Positions 40,490-49,256 of a stretch of DNA of 64,000 bases are shown in pieces. The DNA is from Candidatus Hinthialibacter antarcticus (lineage in GTDB: Bacteria; Hinthialibacterota; Hinthialibacteria; Hinthialibacterales; Hinthialibacteraceae). A program made the position numbers and the translations under genes. The DNA lies in NCBI GenBank assembly GCA_030765645.1, contig JAVCCE010000064.1:1-64000 (forward strand), written 5' to 3'. Every line of letters starts with the position of its first letter. The stretch's first letter is position 1. The notes below the pieces were generated by a model. That model saw only the letters and a list, made by a program, of their open reading frames with translations. It did no database searches and was not told the DNA's origin.

Positions 40490-41767
40490 TTACAGCGTCC
40501 AGGGCGGGCGTTTTTCCCGATCCAAAAAGCGGTTGCATTCGGGATGATTGATAATGGTTTCGGTTTCGCCGTCAAAGGTGAGTTTTTCGTTACTCCATTG
40601 CGCAATGTTCGCCAGATGCGGCCCCAGCGTCGAGCGGTGACCGATTTCGACGTCCGCATTGCATAACTTTCGGCTGCGCAGGCAATCCAAGAAGTTGCGA
40701 ACGTGTATATAGGTGTCATCGCTGCCGGATTCCTTCATGACCGGCTCGGACTCGCCGATAGGCGTAATCTCGAACCCGCTGCGGTTCATAAACAAGGTCG
40801 CGTCCGTCCCATAACACATCATGCCGTAGCCTTGTCCCAGGTGTTTGATTTCGCTGCACATGCGGAACATATACGAAACCGTTACGCCGCCGTCATATTC
40901 CCAGACAGCGTTCATGGTGTCGGGTGTTTCGCTATTGTCGGGCAAGGCGAACTTACCGCCGGTCGCGCTAGCGCTGATGGGGTATTCGGCGCCGACCGCC
41001 CAACGGGCGATGTCCATGTGGTGCGTCCCCCAGTCGGTCATTTGTCCGCCGGAGTAATCCCAGAACCAACGCCATTGGCGGCAGCGGTTTCTGTTATAAG
41101 GCCGCATCGGCGCTTGCCCTAACCACATGTCATAATCGAGGCCTGCAGGCGGGTCGCTGTCTGGCGGAGCGCCCATGTTTCGCTCTATGCGGTTATCGAC
41201 GTTCCAGCATTCAACATGGGTCATTTTTCCAATCTTGCCCGAGTGAAGCAACTCGACGGCTTGCTTAAAATGAGGAATTGTACGCTGTTGAGTTCCGATC
41301 TGTGTGACGCGCTTGTGTTTGCGGGCGGCGGTAACCATTTTACGGCCTTCGCCGATGGTGAGCGCCAGCGGTTTTTCACAATAGACGTCCTTCCCTGCCT
41401 CACAGGCGCGAACGAACGGTATCGCGTGCCAATGGTCTGGCGTACCGATAATGACTGCGTCAATCTCATTGATTTCGAGCAGGTCGCGAAAATCCTTAAA
41501 GGCTTTCACAGAAGAATCGCCCTTGAGTTTGTCTTTGCGGGTTTGGTCGATGCGTTCCTGGTCAACGTCGCAGATCGCAAGTGCGCGTACATTCTCATCG
41601 CGCAAAAACAAACTGAGGTCGTATTGCCCCCGCCCGCCGCAACCAATCACGCCTATGTTGATGCGCTCATTGGCGCCAATCACATTAATGGCAGGCGCAA
41701 CGCCCAGAGCCAGACTCGCGCCAAGCGTTTTATGAAAATCTCTTCTGGTATGTTGTTGATTACTCAT
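40490..41767 (-). CDS. Tat-exported Gfo/Idh/MocA family oxidoreductase
   Basis: A 425-residue protein. TRRDFHKTLGASLALG near residue 7 is a Tat signal. INIGVIGCGGRGQYDLSLF is the Rossmann site, with GTPDHWHAIPF near 114, CEKPLALTIGEGRK near 136 and SGGQMTDWGTHHMDIARWAVG near 244. It is the same subgroup as the gene at 14020, and both end with R-PW-L. The start at 41767 with GGAAGGAA upstream is preferred to a frame beginning at 41809. It probably acts on a sugar product in the periplasm. Confidence 0.93.
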   Translation of the reverse strand: MSNQQHTRRDFHKTLGASLALGVAPAINVIGANERINIGVIGCGGRGQYDLSLFLRDENVRALAICDVDQERIDQTRKDKLKGDSSVKAFKDFRDLLEINEIDAVIIGTPDHWHAIPFVRACEAGKDVYCEKPLALTIGEGRKMVTAARKHKRVTQIGTQQRTIPHFKQAVELLHSGKIGKMTHVECWNVDNRIERNMGAPPDSDPPAGLDYDMWLGQAPMRPYNRNRCRQWRWFWDYSGGQMTDWGTHHMDIARWAVGAEYPISASATGGKFALPDNSETPDTMNAVWEYDGGVTVSYMFRMCSEIKHLGQGYGMMCYGTDATLFMNRSGFEITPIGESEPVMKESGSDDTYIHVRNFLDCLRSRKLCNADVEIGHRSTLGPHLANIAQWSNEKLTFDGETETIINHPECNRFLDREKRPPWTL

Positions 41768-41810
41768 TGCAATTCCTTCCCAAAATAAACGATTACTATT
41801 TTTTATCATA

Positions 41811-41842
41811 AAAAAAACGTCGGCGCTAACTCGGCGCCGACG
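41811..41842 (-). terminator. Terminator of the korAB operon
   Basis: CGTCGGCGC (41818-41826) pairs with GCGCCGACG (41834-41842); on the minus strand a run of T follows. It lies 30 bp past the korB stop and before the oxidoreductase gene. Confidence 0.9.
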
Positions 41843-41871
41843 CGTTTGTTTAATAAGTGCATTTTTTTATT

Positions 41872-42753
41872 TTACGGCATGAATTGCGAAAAAATGGTCT
41901 CCATCGAATTGTCGCCGCGATGATGGGCTTCTTCTTCGATATGTTCGACGTTGTCGAGCATCGTGGGGCGAATGTGTTTGTGAAATAAGCCTAACGAAAT
42001 TTTTCCGTCGCCGCGAATCGCCATTTTATAGGCTTCGCCTTTATCCATCGTGTCATGATCGTCGCCGAGAATTTCGACTTGGCTTTTCACCTGCTTAAAT
42101 ACATCCATGCCGCGATAAGTCGGGCATGGCGAGATCACGTGAATGAACGCAAAACCCGGATGGCGAATGCCCTCGGTAATAGTGTTGACCAAATGAGCGC
42201 CTTCACCAACAAAACACCGCGCAACAAACGAAACGTTGTACGCCAACGCCAACGACACCGCGTCCAAGGGCGACTCGGTCGTCCCGTATGGCGTCGACTT
42301 GGTGAGGTCGCCCAGCGGCGTTGAGGGTGACGCCTGCCCTTTGGTTAAACCATAAATAGAATTGTCCATCATGATATAGGTCATGTCGACGTTGCGGCGC
42401 CCCGCGTGGGGAAAATGCCCGCCGCCAATGGCAAGCCCGTCGCCGTCGCCGCCCGCAACGATCACGGTCATTTCGGGTTTGCAAATCTTCACGCCGGAAG
42501 CGATTGGCAATGCGCGCCCGTGAATCGAATTGAACCCATACGTCGCGCAATAACCGGGAATGCGGCTGCTGCATCCAATACCGGAAATCACAGCGACGAG
42601 ATGCGGTGGAACCCCGACTTCAGCAAGCGCTTTGTGAACCGGGCTTAATACGGCGAAGTTGCCGCAGCCTTTACACCAAATTGGTTTTAGTTCGCTGCGA
42701 AAATCCTTCGGAATATAATCCGGGTGAACCGGCTGACTGGATAATGTAACCAT
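41872..42753 (-). CDS. korB: 2-oxoacid:ferredoxin oxidoreductase, beta subunit
   Basis: A 293-residue thiamine-diphosphate-binding subunit. WCKGCGNFAVL near residue 26 has the Cys pair, SGIGCSSRIPGY near 57 and GGDGDGLAIGGGHF near 100 the TPP/Mg2+ site, and DNSIYGLTKGQASPSTPLG near 129 the usual family stretch. It pairs with korA, 18 bp upstream, to convert a 2-oxoacid to acyl-CoA with reduction of ferredoxin. 2-oxoglutarate is likely but pyruvate or branched-chain acids are not excluded. No separate ferredoxin-like delta subunit is present here. Confidence 0.93.
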   Translation of the reverse strand: MVTLSSQPVHPDYIPKDFRSELKPIWCKGCGNFAVLSPVHKALAEVGVPPHLVAVISGIGCSSRIPGYCATYGFNSIHGRALPIASGVKICKPEMTVIVAGGDGDGLAIGGGHFPHAGRRNVDMTYIMMDNSIYGLTKGQASPSTPLGDLTKSTPYGTTESPLDAVSLALAYNVSFVARCFVGEGAHLVNTITEGIRHPGFAFIHVISPCPTYRGMDVFKQVKSQVEILGDDHDTMDKGEAYKMAIRGDGKISLGLFHKHIRPTMLDNVEHIEEEAHHRGDNSMETIFSQFMP

Positions 42754-42771
42754 GATACGATTCCAACTCCC

Positions 42772-44541
42772 TTAGTTCGCAATCGCTGTATTTTGGGCCA
42801 TTTTTTGCAATTGGCACACGATCTCTTCGCTGCCCAACACTTTGGCGCCGCTACGAGCAAAGCAATGTAATTTATTTGGATCATCAACCAAACTTTTCAA
42901 ATAACGATAAAACTGGCCTTGGAAGGAAAGTTCGACTGTCAATACAAGGCGCTTGGTTTGGATAAATGCGTTTAGGTCTTCCAGAGGCAGCGGGTGAATC
43001 ATTTCAGGGACGAAACCTTCAACTGCGAGGCCCAGTATATCAGCGCTTTCGATTGCTTCTTCGATTGCGCCCCGGCTGGAACCCCAGCCAATCAAGCCGA
43101 TCTCCGACTTTGAATCGCCGCAATGATGAATCAATGAAAAATCTTTTAAAACGCCTTCTAACTTTTTAAAGCGTTTTTCATTCATCTGTTCATGAATAGT
43201 AAACGATGATGTAGGTTTGCCCGCTTCATCGTGTTCAATTCCGCTGACGAGGTGTTCGCCGCCGGGCGTCGCGAGTTTCACCGTCGGCGAGACGCCGTCA
43301 TCCGTCAATTGATAGCGCTTCATCGTCGCCAACGCTTCGCCGCTCAACTGTTTTCGGTCAGGAACAGGAGGCAAAGTCGCATCTAGCGGATCGATCGCTT
43401 CCATGCGCTGTCCGATAAACTGGTCAGACAAAATGATGACAGGCAATTGGTAAGCTTCGGCAATCGCGAAGGCTTTGCGGGTAACGTCAAAACAATCGCT
43501 GACGCAGGTTGGCGCCACAACAACTTTTGCCGCGTCGCCGTGAGAGCCATAGATGGTCGCCATCAAATCAGATTGCTCCGATTTGGTGGGGATGCCCGTG
43601 CTGGGGCCGACCCGCTGGACGTTGGCAATCACGCAGGGAACTTCAGCCATCGACGCCAAGCCAATCGCCTCTTGCTTCAACGAAAGACCCGGCCCGGAAG
43701 TAGCCGTCATGGCTTTTTCACCCGAGTAGCCCGCGCCAATCACCATGTTCATCGCGGAAATCTCGTCTTCAGTCTGCACCACCGAGCCGTCTACTTTAGG
43801 CAACTCGCGGCTCAACCATTCCATCACTTCGCTGGACGGCGTGATCGGATAGCCCGCAAAAAAACGGCAGCCAGCAGAAATCGCCCCGCAAGCAATGGCT
43901 TCATTGCCCGCCATGACCATCTTCGTTTGACTTGGCGTATACTTTAAACGTGGAATAGGGAAATCATTTTGGAACGCTTGTGCATAATGACGCCCCGCCT
44001 CGACCGCATTCATGTTCGATGCGACGACATCATCGCCCTTTTTCTTGAAACGCCGCTGAATCAACGTACATAAATCATCATAGGGCAAATTAAATAAATC
44101 AAACAAAACGCCCAACATGACCATATTTTTTGAAAGCGTCGTTCCCGCGCTTTGTTCAGCCAATTCACTAAACGGCGCATGAATATACTGCGCATCAAAA
44201 TTCGCGCCGAGCGGGTTGGTATTTGCGAAGTCCGGTTCCATCGTTTCGTCATGAATGACGATGGCGCCTGTTTTGAGCGACATCTCGTCTTGAAATTTCT
44301 TGAATTCATTCCAAGAGAAAACCACTAAGACATCTAAGCGGTCGCCTTGTGAAGGGATCGGCTTTGTGCTGAGGCGTATGTGTGCGGAAGACTCTCCCCC
44401 GCGAATCTGGGGGCCGTATGACTTGAGAAACAATGCGTGTAATCCAACTCTTGCAGAAGCGCGGGTGATTAACTCTCCACAGGTTACGCTGCCGTCACCA
44501 CCGCTTCCCACTATTCCAATGGTAAGCTCTTTAACATCCAT
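42772..44541 (-). CDS. korA: 2-oxoacid:ferredoxin oxidoreductase, fused gamma-alpha subunit
   Basis: A 589-residue protein. The first 190 residues are the gamma domain (GIVGSGGDGSVTCGELI, SYGPQIRGGESSAHIRL). The remainder is the pyrimidine-binding alpha domain: GNEAIACGAISAGCRFFAGYPITPSSE, TEDEISAMNMVIGAGYSG, and TATSGPGLSLKQEAIGLA (shown in parts). This fused order is typical of the two-subunit KorAB type. It is the first gene of the operon, with AGGGATA upstream. It works in the cytoplasm in central carbon metabolism. Confidence 0.93.
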   Translation of the reverse strand: MDVKELTIGIVGSGGDGSVTCGELITRASARVGLHALFLKSYGPQIRGGESSAHIRLSTKPIPSQGDRLDVLVVFSWNEFKKFQDEMSLKTGAIVIHDETMEPDFANTNPLGANFDAQYIHAPFSELAEQSAGTTLSKNMVMLGVLFDLFNLPYDDLCTLIQRRFKKKGDDVVASNMNAVEAGRHYAQAFQNDFPIPRLKYTPSQTKMVMAGNEAIACGAISAGCRFFAGYPITPSSEVMEWLSRELPKVDGSVVQTEDEISAMNMVIGAGYSGEKAMTATSGPGLSLKQEAIGLASMAEVPCVIANVQRVGPSTGIPTKSEQSDLMATIYGSHGDAAKVVVAPTCVSDCFDVTRKAFAIAEAYQLPVIILSDQFIGQRMEAIDPLDATLPPVPDRKQLSGEALATMKRYQLTDDGVSPTVKLATPGGEHLVSGIEHDEAGKPTSSFTIHEQMNEKRFKKLEGVLKDFSLIHHCGDSKSEIGLIGWGSSRGAIEEAIESADILGLAVEGFVPEMIHPLPLEDLNAFIQTKRLVLTVELSFQGQFYRYLKSLVDDPNKLHCFARSGAKVLGSEEIVCQLQKMAQNTAIAN

Positions 44542-44912
44542 TCTGTCGTATCCCTAGATGACTAGATTGAAATTGATTGAAACAATCAAATTTAATTTAC
44601 CTCAAAATATTAACGTCCATCCAAACTTTACTATATTAGCATTTTTATTTTTATAAACCCGCATTATGACAAAATACATCTGGGTATTTTCCACTCAAAG
44701 TTTACTAAATCAGTAATATAATCCCATTCATCTTTATTAGCTATTTAACTAAATAGTATTTAATGATCGCTTAAATAGCAAGAAGAAAAAGACAAATTTT
44801 CAAATACTTTTGTCTCTCTCTTGATTTACATACGAAACACTCACATAGACAAGAAAGTCAATTTTATATATACAACATGGAATAGGATATAAAAACCGGA
44901 GAAAACCTGATT
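44542..44912. other. AT-rich divergent intergenic region
   Basis: 371 bp between the korA start (minus) and a sulfatase start (plus). It is strikingly AT-rich and must contain promoters for both. No gene, hairpin or known regulatory motif could be assigned. CGGAGAAA near 44898-44905 is the sulfatase ribosome binding site. Confidence 0.5.
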
Positions 44913-46583
44913 ATGCACAACGCAAACTTAAACCGTCGAACATTTATTGGCGCAGGGGCAGCGGCGCTGGCGCTTCCCTATCAGGCTGTTGCAGCCAACC
45001 AAGAGCGACCGAACGTCATTTTGGTAATGACGGACGACCAGGGATACGGCGACTTGGGCGTCCATGGCAATGATAAAATCCGCACGCCTCACTTGGACGC
45101 TTTCGCCAAACAAAGCGTACACATCCCCCATTTTTATGTATGCCCGGTTTGCGCGCCCACGCGCGCCTGTTTGATGACGGGGCGTTATAACTATCGCACC
45201 GGCGTCGTCGATACTTACATAGGACGCGCCATGATGCACAGCGAAGAAACAACTCTTGCGGAGATGCTCAGCGGCGCTGGATACAAAACGGGCATTTTCG
45301 GCAAATGGCACTTGGGCGATAACGCGCCGCTTCGCGCCAGCGAACAAGGCTTCCAAGAATCGCTGGTGCACATGGGCGGCGGCATCGGTCAGCCCTCCGA
45401 CCCGCCGGGCAACCGCTACTTTGATCCAAAACTATCTCACAACGGCGAGACGAAGACCTACAACGGTTATTGCACGGACATCTTCGCTGACGCCTGCATT
45501 GATTTTATTCAGCAAAATAAAGAGCAACCATTTTTCGCTTATCTTGCGACCAACGCGCCGCATACGCCATTGCAAATCCACGCGGATTACGTGAAGCCCT
45601 ATTTGGATATGGGACTTGATGAAACCACCGCCAAAGTCTACGGCATGGTAGAAAACATCGACGATAACATGGGCAAGTTGATGAGTGCGCTGGAGCGCCT
45701 TGATTTGGTCGATAACACCATCGTGATTTTTATGACCGACAACGGCCCCCAACAAAAACGCTACACCGCGAATTTACGCGGGCGCAAAGGCTCCGTCTAT
45801 GAAGGCGGGGTGCGCGTTCCGTTTTATATCCGCTGGCCAAAACGCTTACAAGCAGGCGCTTCGGTAGACCGCATCGCCGGGCATATTGATATTACGCCGA
45901 CGATTCTTGAAGCCTGCGGCGTCAACAAACCGCAAGAGATTGCGTTTGACGGCAAAAATCTTATGCCACTACTTGAGAAAAAACCAACCGCCTGGCCTGA
46001 CCGCAATCTCTATTTTCAATGGCATCGCGGCGACGTTCCGCAGCGCTTTGAAGCCTGCGCCGTACGAGGACAGCGCTATAAATTGGTCAATGGAAAAGAA
46101 CTGTATGACATCGAAAACGATCCTGGCGAAACGACCAACATCGCCAGTCAACATCCAAACATCGTAGCGAAAATGCGCCAGGAGTACCTCGACTGGTACC
46201 GCGACGTTTCCGGTGAACGCGGCTACTCCCCGCCGCTGATTCATATTGGTTCACCCGACGAGAATCCCACCATTCTGACTCCACAAGATTGGCGCGGGCC
46301 TGACGCTGGCTGGAACAAAAACTCGGTCGGGTATTGGGAAGTGAATGTGTTGGAAGACAAGAGATATGATGTGCGGCTCCGTTTTAAACGCGCACCCCAA
46401 AAGGGCGTTGCCTATTTTAAATTACGTAGCGTATTGCTTGCGCAAGAACTCAAGGCCGGTTCAGATTCATTGACCTTCGCCTCGGTCAAACTGCCGAAAG
46501 GCCCCGCTCGTTTAGAGGCATGGATCGACTTTGGAGATCAAGCAGTTGGAATGCAATACGTAGACGTCTTTCAAACAGACTAA
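44913..46583 (+). CDS. Tat-exported formylglycine sulfatase
   Basis: A 556-residue protein. NRRTFIGAGAAALALP at 7-22 is a Tat signal. MTDDQGYGD gives the calcium ligands, CAPTR at 80-84 carries the Cys to be made into formylglycine, and GKWHLGDNAP near 129 and TDNGPQQKR near 277 complete the active site. A beta-rich C-terminal extension of about 110 residues follows the core, as in the sulfatase at 37741. Its stop overlaps the next sulfatase start (TAATG), so two different sulfatases are made together, perhaps for successive desulfation steps. Confidence 0.95.
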   Translation: MHNANLNRRTFIGAGAAALALPYQAVAANQERPNVILVMTDDQGYGDLGVHGNDKIRTPHLDAFAKQSVHIPHFYVCPVCAPTRACLMTGRYNYRTGVVDTYIGRAMMHSEETTLAEMLSGAGYKTGIFGKWHLGDNAPLRASEQGFQESLVHMGGGIGQPSDPPGNRYFDPKLSHNGETKTYNGYCTDIFADACIDFIQQNKEQPFFAYLATNAPHTPLQIHADYVKPYLDMGLDETTAKVYGMVENIDDNMGKLMSALERLDLVDNTIVIFMTDNGPQQKRYTANLRGRKGSVYEGGVRVPFYIRWPKRLQAGASVDRIAGHIDITPTILEACGVNKPQEIAFDGKNLMPLLEKKPTAWPDRNLYFQWHRGDVPQRFEACAVRGQRYKLVNGKELYDIENDPGETTNIASQHPNIVAKMRQEYLDWYRDVSGERGYSPPLIHIGSPDENPTILTPQDWRGPDAGWNKNSVGYWEVNVLEDKRYDVRLRFKRAPQKGVAYFKLRSVLLAQELKAGSDSLTFASVKLPKGPARLEAWIDFGDQAVGMQYVDVFQTD

Positions 46584-47908
46584 TGGACACGATTTCACGA
46601 CGTTCTTTCATTCAAAGCGCGGTGGCGGCGATGACGGCGCCCAATGCGTTTAGTTCAGCCTGTAAGCCGAACATCATCGTCATTCTGGCGGATGATTTGG
46701 GTTATGGCGATTTGGGTTGCTACGGCAATACCGAAATACAAACGCCTCATTTAGACTCACTCGCCAAGGGCGGCTTGCGCTTCACTGATTTTCATTCCAG
46801 TTGTCCGGTATGCAGCCCGACCCGCGCAGGCTTACTCACAGGGCGATACCAACAACGCTGCCGCGTCCCCGGCGTCGTAACCGTCGCCAAACATCGTGAT
46901 AGAGGGCTGCCGCCCAGTGAGATCACTTTTGCCGAACGCCTGCGTGACACCGGCTATGCGACCGGGGTATTCGGCAAATGGCACTTGGGCTATCAGAATC
47001 AATTCAACCCGACCCGGCAAGGCTTTGACCGCTTTCGCGGTTATGTCAGCGGCAACGTCGATTACATCTCGCATATCGACCAGGGCGGCGTCGCCGACTG
47101 GTGGGAGAACGGACGCCTCGCCCCGGAAGAAGGGTATTCGACTCATCTCATCACGCAACATTCCGTACAATTTATTGAAGACAACCACGCTCAACCGTTT
47201 TGTCTGTATGTCGCGCACGAGTCGCCCCACTACCCCTATCAAGCACCTAGTGACACAGCAGACCGAACTGTCGGCGGCACGTTTAACTCGCATGGTTCGC
47301 GCCAAGACAAAAAAAGCGCTTACAAAACAATGATCGAAGAGATGGACAAGGGCGTAGGAGAAATTTTAGCCGCGCTAAAAAAATACCATCTCGAAGAAGA
47401 CACATTCGTCTTCTTCTTCTCTGACAATGGCGCAACCAAGGTCGGCTCAAACGGCGATTTAAGAGCATGGAAAGGTACGCTGTGGGAAGGCGGCCATCGC
47501 GTACCCGCCATGGCGTACTGGCCGGGACGCATTCAACCCGGCGTGATCGACGACACAACCATCAGCCTCGATATCTTCCCAACGCTGCTCACGCTTGGCG
47601 GCGCAGAAGCCCCAATCGACCGCCCCATTGATGGACGAGACTTATCGCCAATTCTATTCGATGGAGAATCTGTCCCCACCCGCAAACTGTTTTGGTCGTA
47701 CAACAAACAACGCGCGGTTCGAGACGGCGATTGGAAACTGGTTATTACAAAAAAACTGAACAAAGACGAAATCGAATTATTTAATTTAAAAAACGACCCA
47801 AGTGAAGCGAACAACTTGGCATCGAAACGCCCTCAACAAGTCCAGTCTCTACTGAGCGATCTCGCCGCCTGGGAAAAAGACGTCATGCCAGACGATCTTG
47901 TCTGGTAA
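46583..47908 (+). CDS. Tat-exported formylglycine sulfatase, shorter form
   Basis: A 441-residue protein. SRRSFIQSAVAAMTAP at 5-20 is a Tat signal. LADDLGYGDLGCYGN, CSPTR at 77-81 with the modifiable Cys, GKWHLGYQNQF near 132 and SDNGATKVGSNGDLRAWKG near 288 mark the sulfatase site. It lacks the long C-terminal extension of its neighbour. A frame open from 46520 is not used, since the Tat signal begins at 46583, where ATG overlaps the preceding stop by 1 nt. Confidence 0.95.
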   Translation: MDTISRRSFIQSAVAAMTAPNAFSSACKPNIIVILADDLGYGDLGCYGNTEIQTPHLDSLAKGGLRFTDFHSSCPVCSPTRAGLLTGRYQQRCRVPGVVTVAKHRDRGLPPSEITFAERLRDTGYATGVFGKWHLGYQNQFNPTRQGFDRFRGYVSGNVDYISHIDQGGVADWWENGRLAPEEGYSTHLITQHSVQFIEDNHAQPFCLYVAHESPHYPYQAPSDTADRTVGGTFNSHGSRQDKKSAYKTMIEEMDKGVGEILAALKKYHLEEDTFVFFFSDNGATKVGSNGDLRAWKGTLWEGGHRVPAMAYWPGRIQPGVIDDTTISLDIFPTLLTLGGAEAPIDRPIDGRDLSPILFDGESVPTRKLFWSYNKQRAVRDGDWKLVITKKLNKDEIELFNLKNDPSEANNLASKRPQQVQSLLSDLAAWEKDVMPDDLVW

Positions 47909-47919
47909 GAGCACGGCGT

Positions 47920-49161
47920 TTAAAAATCACACGGGATGACGTAAACCACTTCGCCGTTCTTTTCGATTTTCCGTCCGCCTGCGTTCCAGATGGCTTGCTC
48001 GGCGACGGCGGCAATGCGTTCGACAATTTCGCTAATGGGCGTCACGATTGCAATTTCATCGCGCGTGTAATTGATATAGCGGTCATTGAACGGTTTATCC
48101 CACATCCCTTTGCCGACGAAGTCTTTGGTCAGCGCATCGGGGATCGTCTTGGCGCCGTTTAACACGCCCATGAGTCCCGCGCAAGTCGCCGCCTGGTTGT
48201 CACAATCGTATCCGGCTGAAACCGCAATTCCGGTTGTTTTCATAAAATCGCCTTCGCCGTAAAGTACCGCCATGATGCCGCACAATCCGTTTTGTAAGGA
48301 AGACACGACCGAAACCGGCGCTTCGAAATCGCCTTTTTTGTAGCGGTAATATTTATCGTGAATTAACTTACGCGTGTCGCGCCAATTTTTGTTCTGCTTA
48401 TGCCATTTGATTACGTCGAGCATGCCTTCATAAAACGGGCCTTCCTGTGGAATTGCCTTAAGCGCCAACTGAACGAGTTTCTCGGTGTCTTTCTCAAAGA
48501 ACGCCGCGCTGTACATCACCGCGTATGCAATTGTCGGATGCGTCCCCCAGTCGTCGTTGGTAATGCGCGCGCCCCAGTCAGCGCGTTCAGCAGCCTGTTG
48601 GGTCAAGCCAGGATAAAACGCGCTCCAAATTTCGTTGACCAGTTGCGGGTCAATCTGAAACCAGTTTTCGTTATTCTCTTTCTTGCCCGTGTCGGGCGCA
48701 ACCATACCCTGCTCCATCAGGTTTCGCGCGGTTCGGTTGGCAACCCAGATTTTTCGATTGATGTGTTTTTTCCACATCGCGGTGATTTCTTCGTAATTGA
48801 GGTCAAGGCCGTATTTCTCGACTGCATGCAGGGTGACGAGTTCGATGTCGGTGTCATCGTCTGAAAACGCGCCTTCCACAGCAGCAGCGAAGATCGGAAT
48901 ATAGCCGCGATGGTCGTTACGATTCACACGAACGCCCGAATCGTCTTTAAAGGTATAATAATGGTCAACGAGAACGGGAATCGACTCATCCACGTAATTA
49001 TTCTCAAAGGGAAACCCCATATAATTACCAACTAACTGCCCCACCCAAAAGCCGGACAGTTTATCCATCAGTTCTTCGCGGGTGATGGTGCGTTCTTCAG
49101 CAATTGCGGCACCGCTAACTAGTAATATTAAAAACGTGGACAGATAAACACTGTTCTTCAT
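47920..49161 (-). CDS. Secreted ADP-ribosylglycohydrolase-family protein
   Basis: A 413-residue protein with a signal peptide (about 1-21, ending AIA). FWVGQLVGNYMGFPFE near 38, FSDDDTDIEL near 97 and VSAGYDCDNQAATCAGLMGVLNGA near 318 (shown in parts: SAGYDCDNQAATCAG) are the di-metal sites of the ADP-ribosylglycohydrolase fold. The usual enzymes act on cytosolic ADP-ribosyl proteins, but this one is exported and sits between a sulfatase and a pectate lyase, so a glycan substrate is possible. GGGGAA fits the ATG at 49161 better than the frame opening at 49179. Confidence 0.85.
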   Translation of the reverse strand: MKNSVYLSTFLILLVSGAAIAEERTITREELMDKLSGFWVGQLVGNYMGFPFENNYVDESIPVLVDHYYTFKDDSGVRVNRNDHRGYIPIFAAAVEGAFSDDDTDIELVTLHAVEKYGLDLNYEEITAMWKKHINRKIWVANRTARNLMEQGMVAPDTGKKENNENWFQIDPQLVNEIWSAFYPGLTQQAAERADWGARITNDDWGTHPTIAYAVMYSAAFFEKDTEKLVQLALKAIPQEGPFYEGMLDVIKWHKQNKNWRDTRKLIHDKYYRYKKGDFEAPVSVVSSLQNGLCGIMAVLYGEGDFMKTTGIAVSAGYDCDNQAATCAGLMGVLNGAKTIPDALTKDFVGKGMWDKPFNDRYINYTRDEIAIVTPISEIVERIAAVAEQAIWNAGGRKIEKNGEVVYVIPCDF

Positions 49162-49256
49162 TCTTTTCCCCTTTGGCAAATCAGGTGGCGAAATTCAGAT
49201 TGATTTATGATTCAATAGATTAGAGTAAAAAGCAATGCATGGGAGAACAAAGTCCA

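Noticed and set aside
46520-46582. N-terminal extension of the shorter sulfatase
   Set aside because: The extra 21 residues overlap the previous gene and would move the Tat signal away from the N-terminus.
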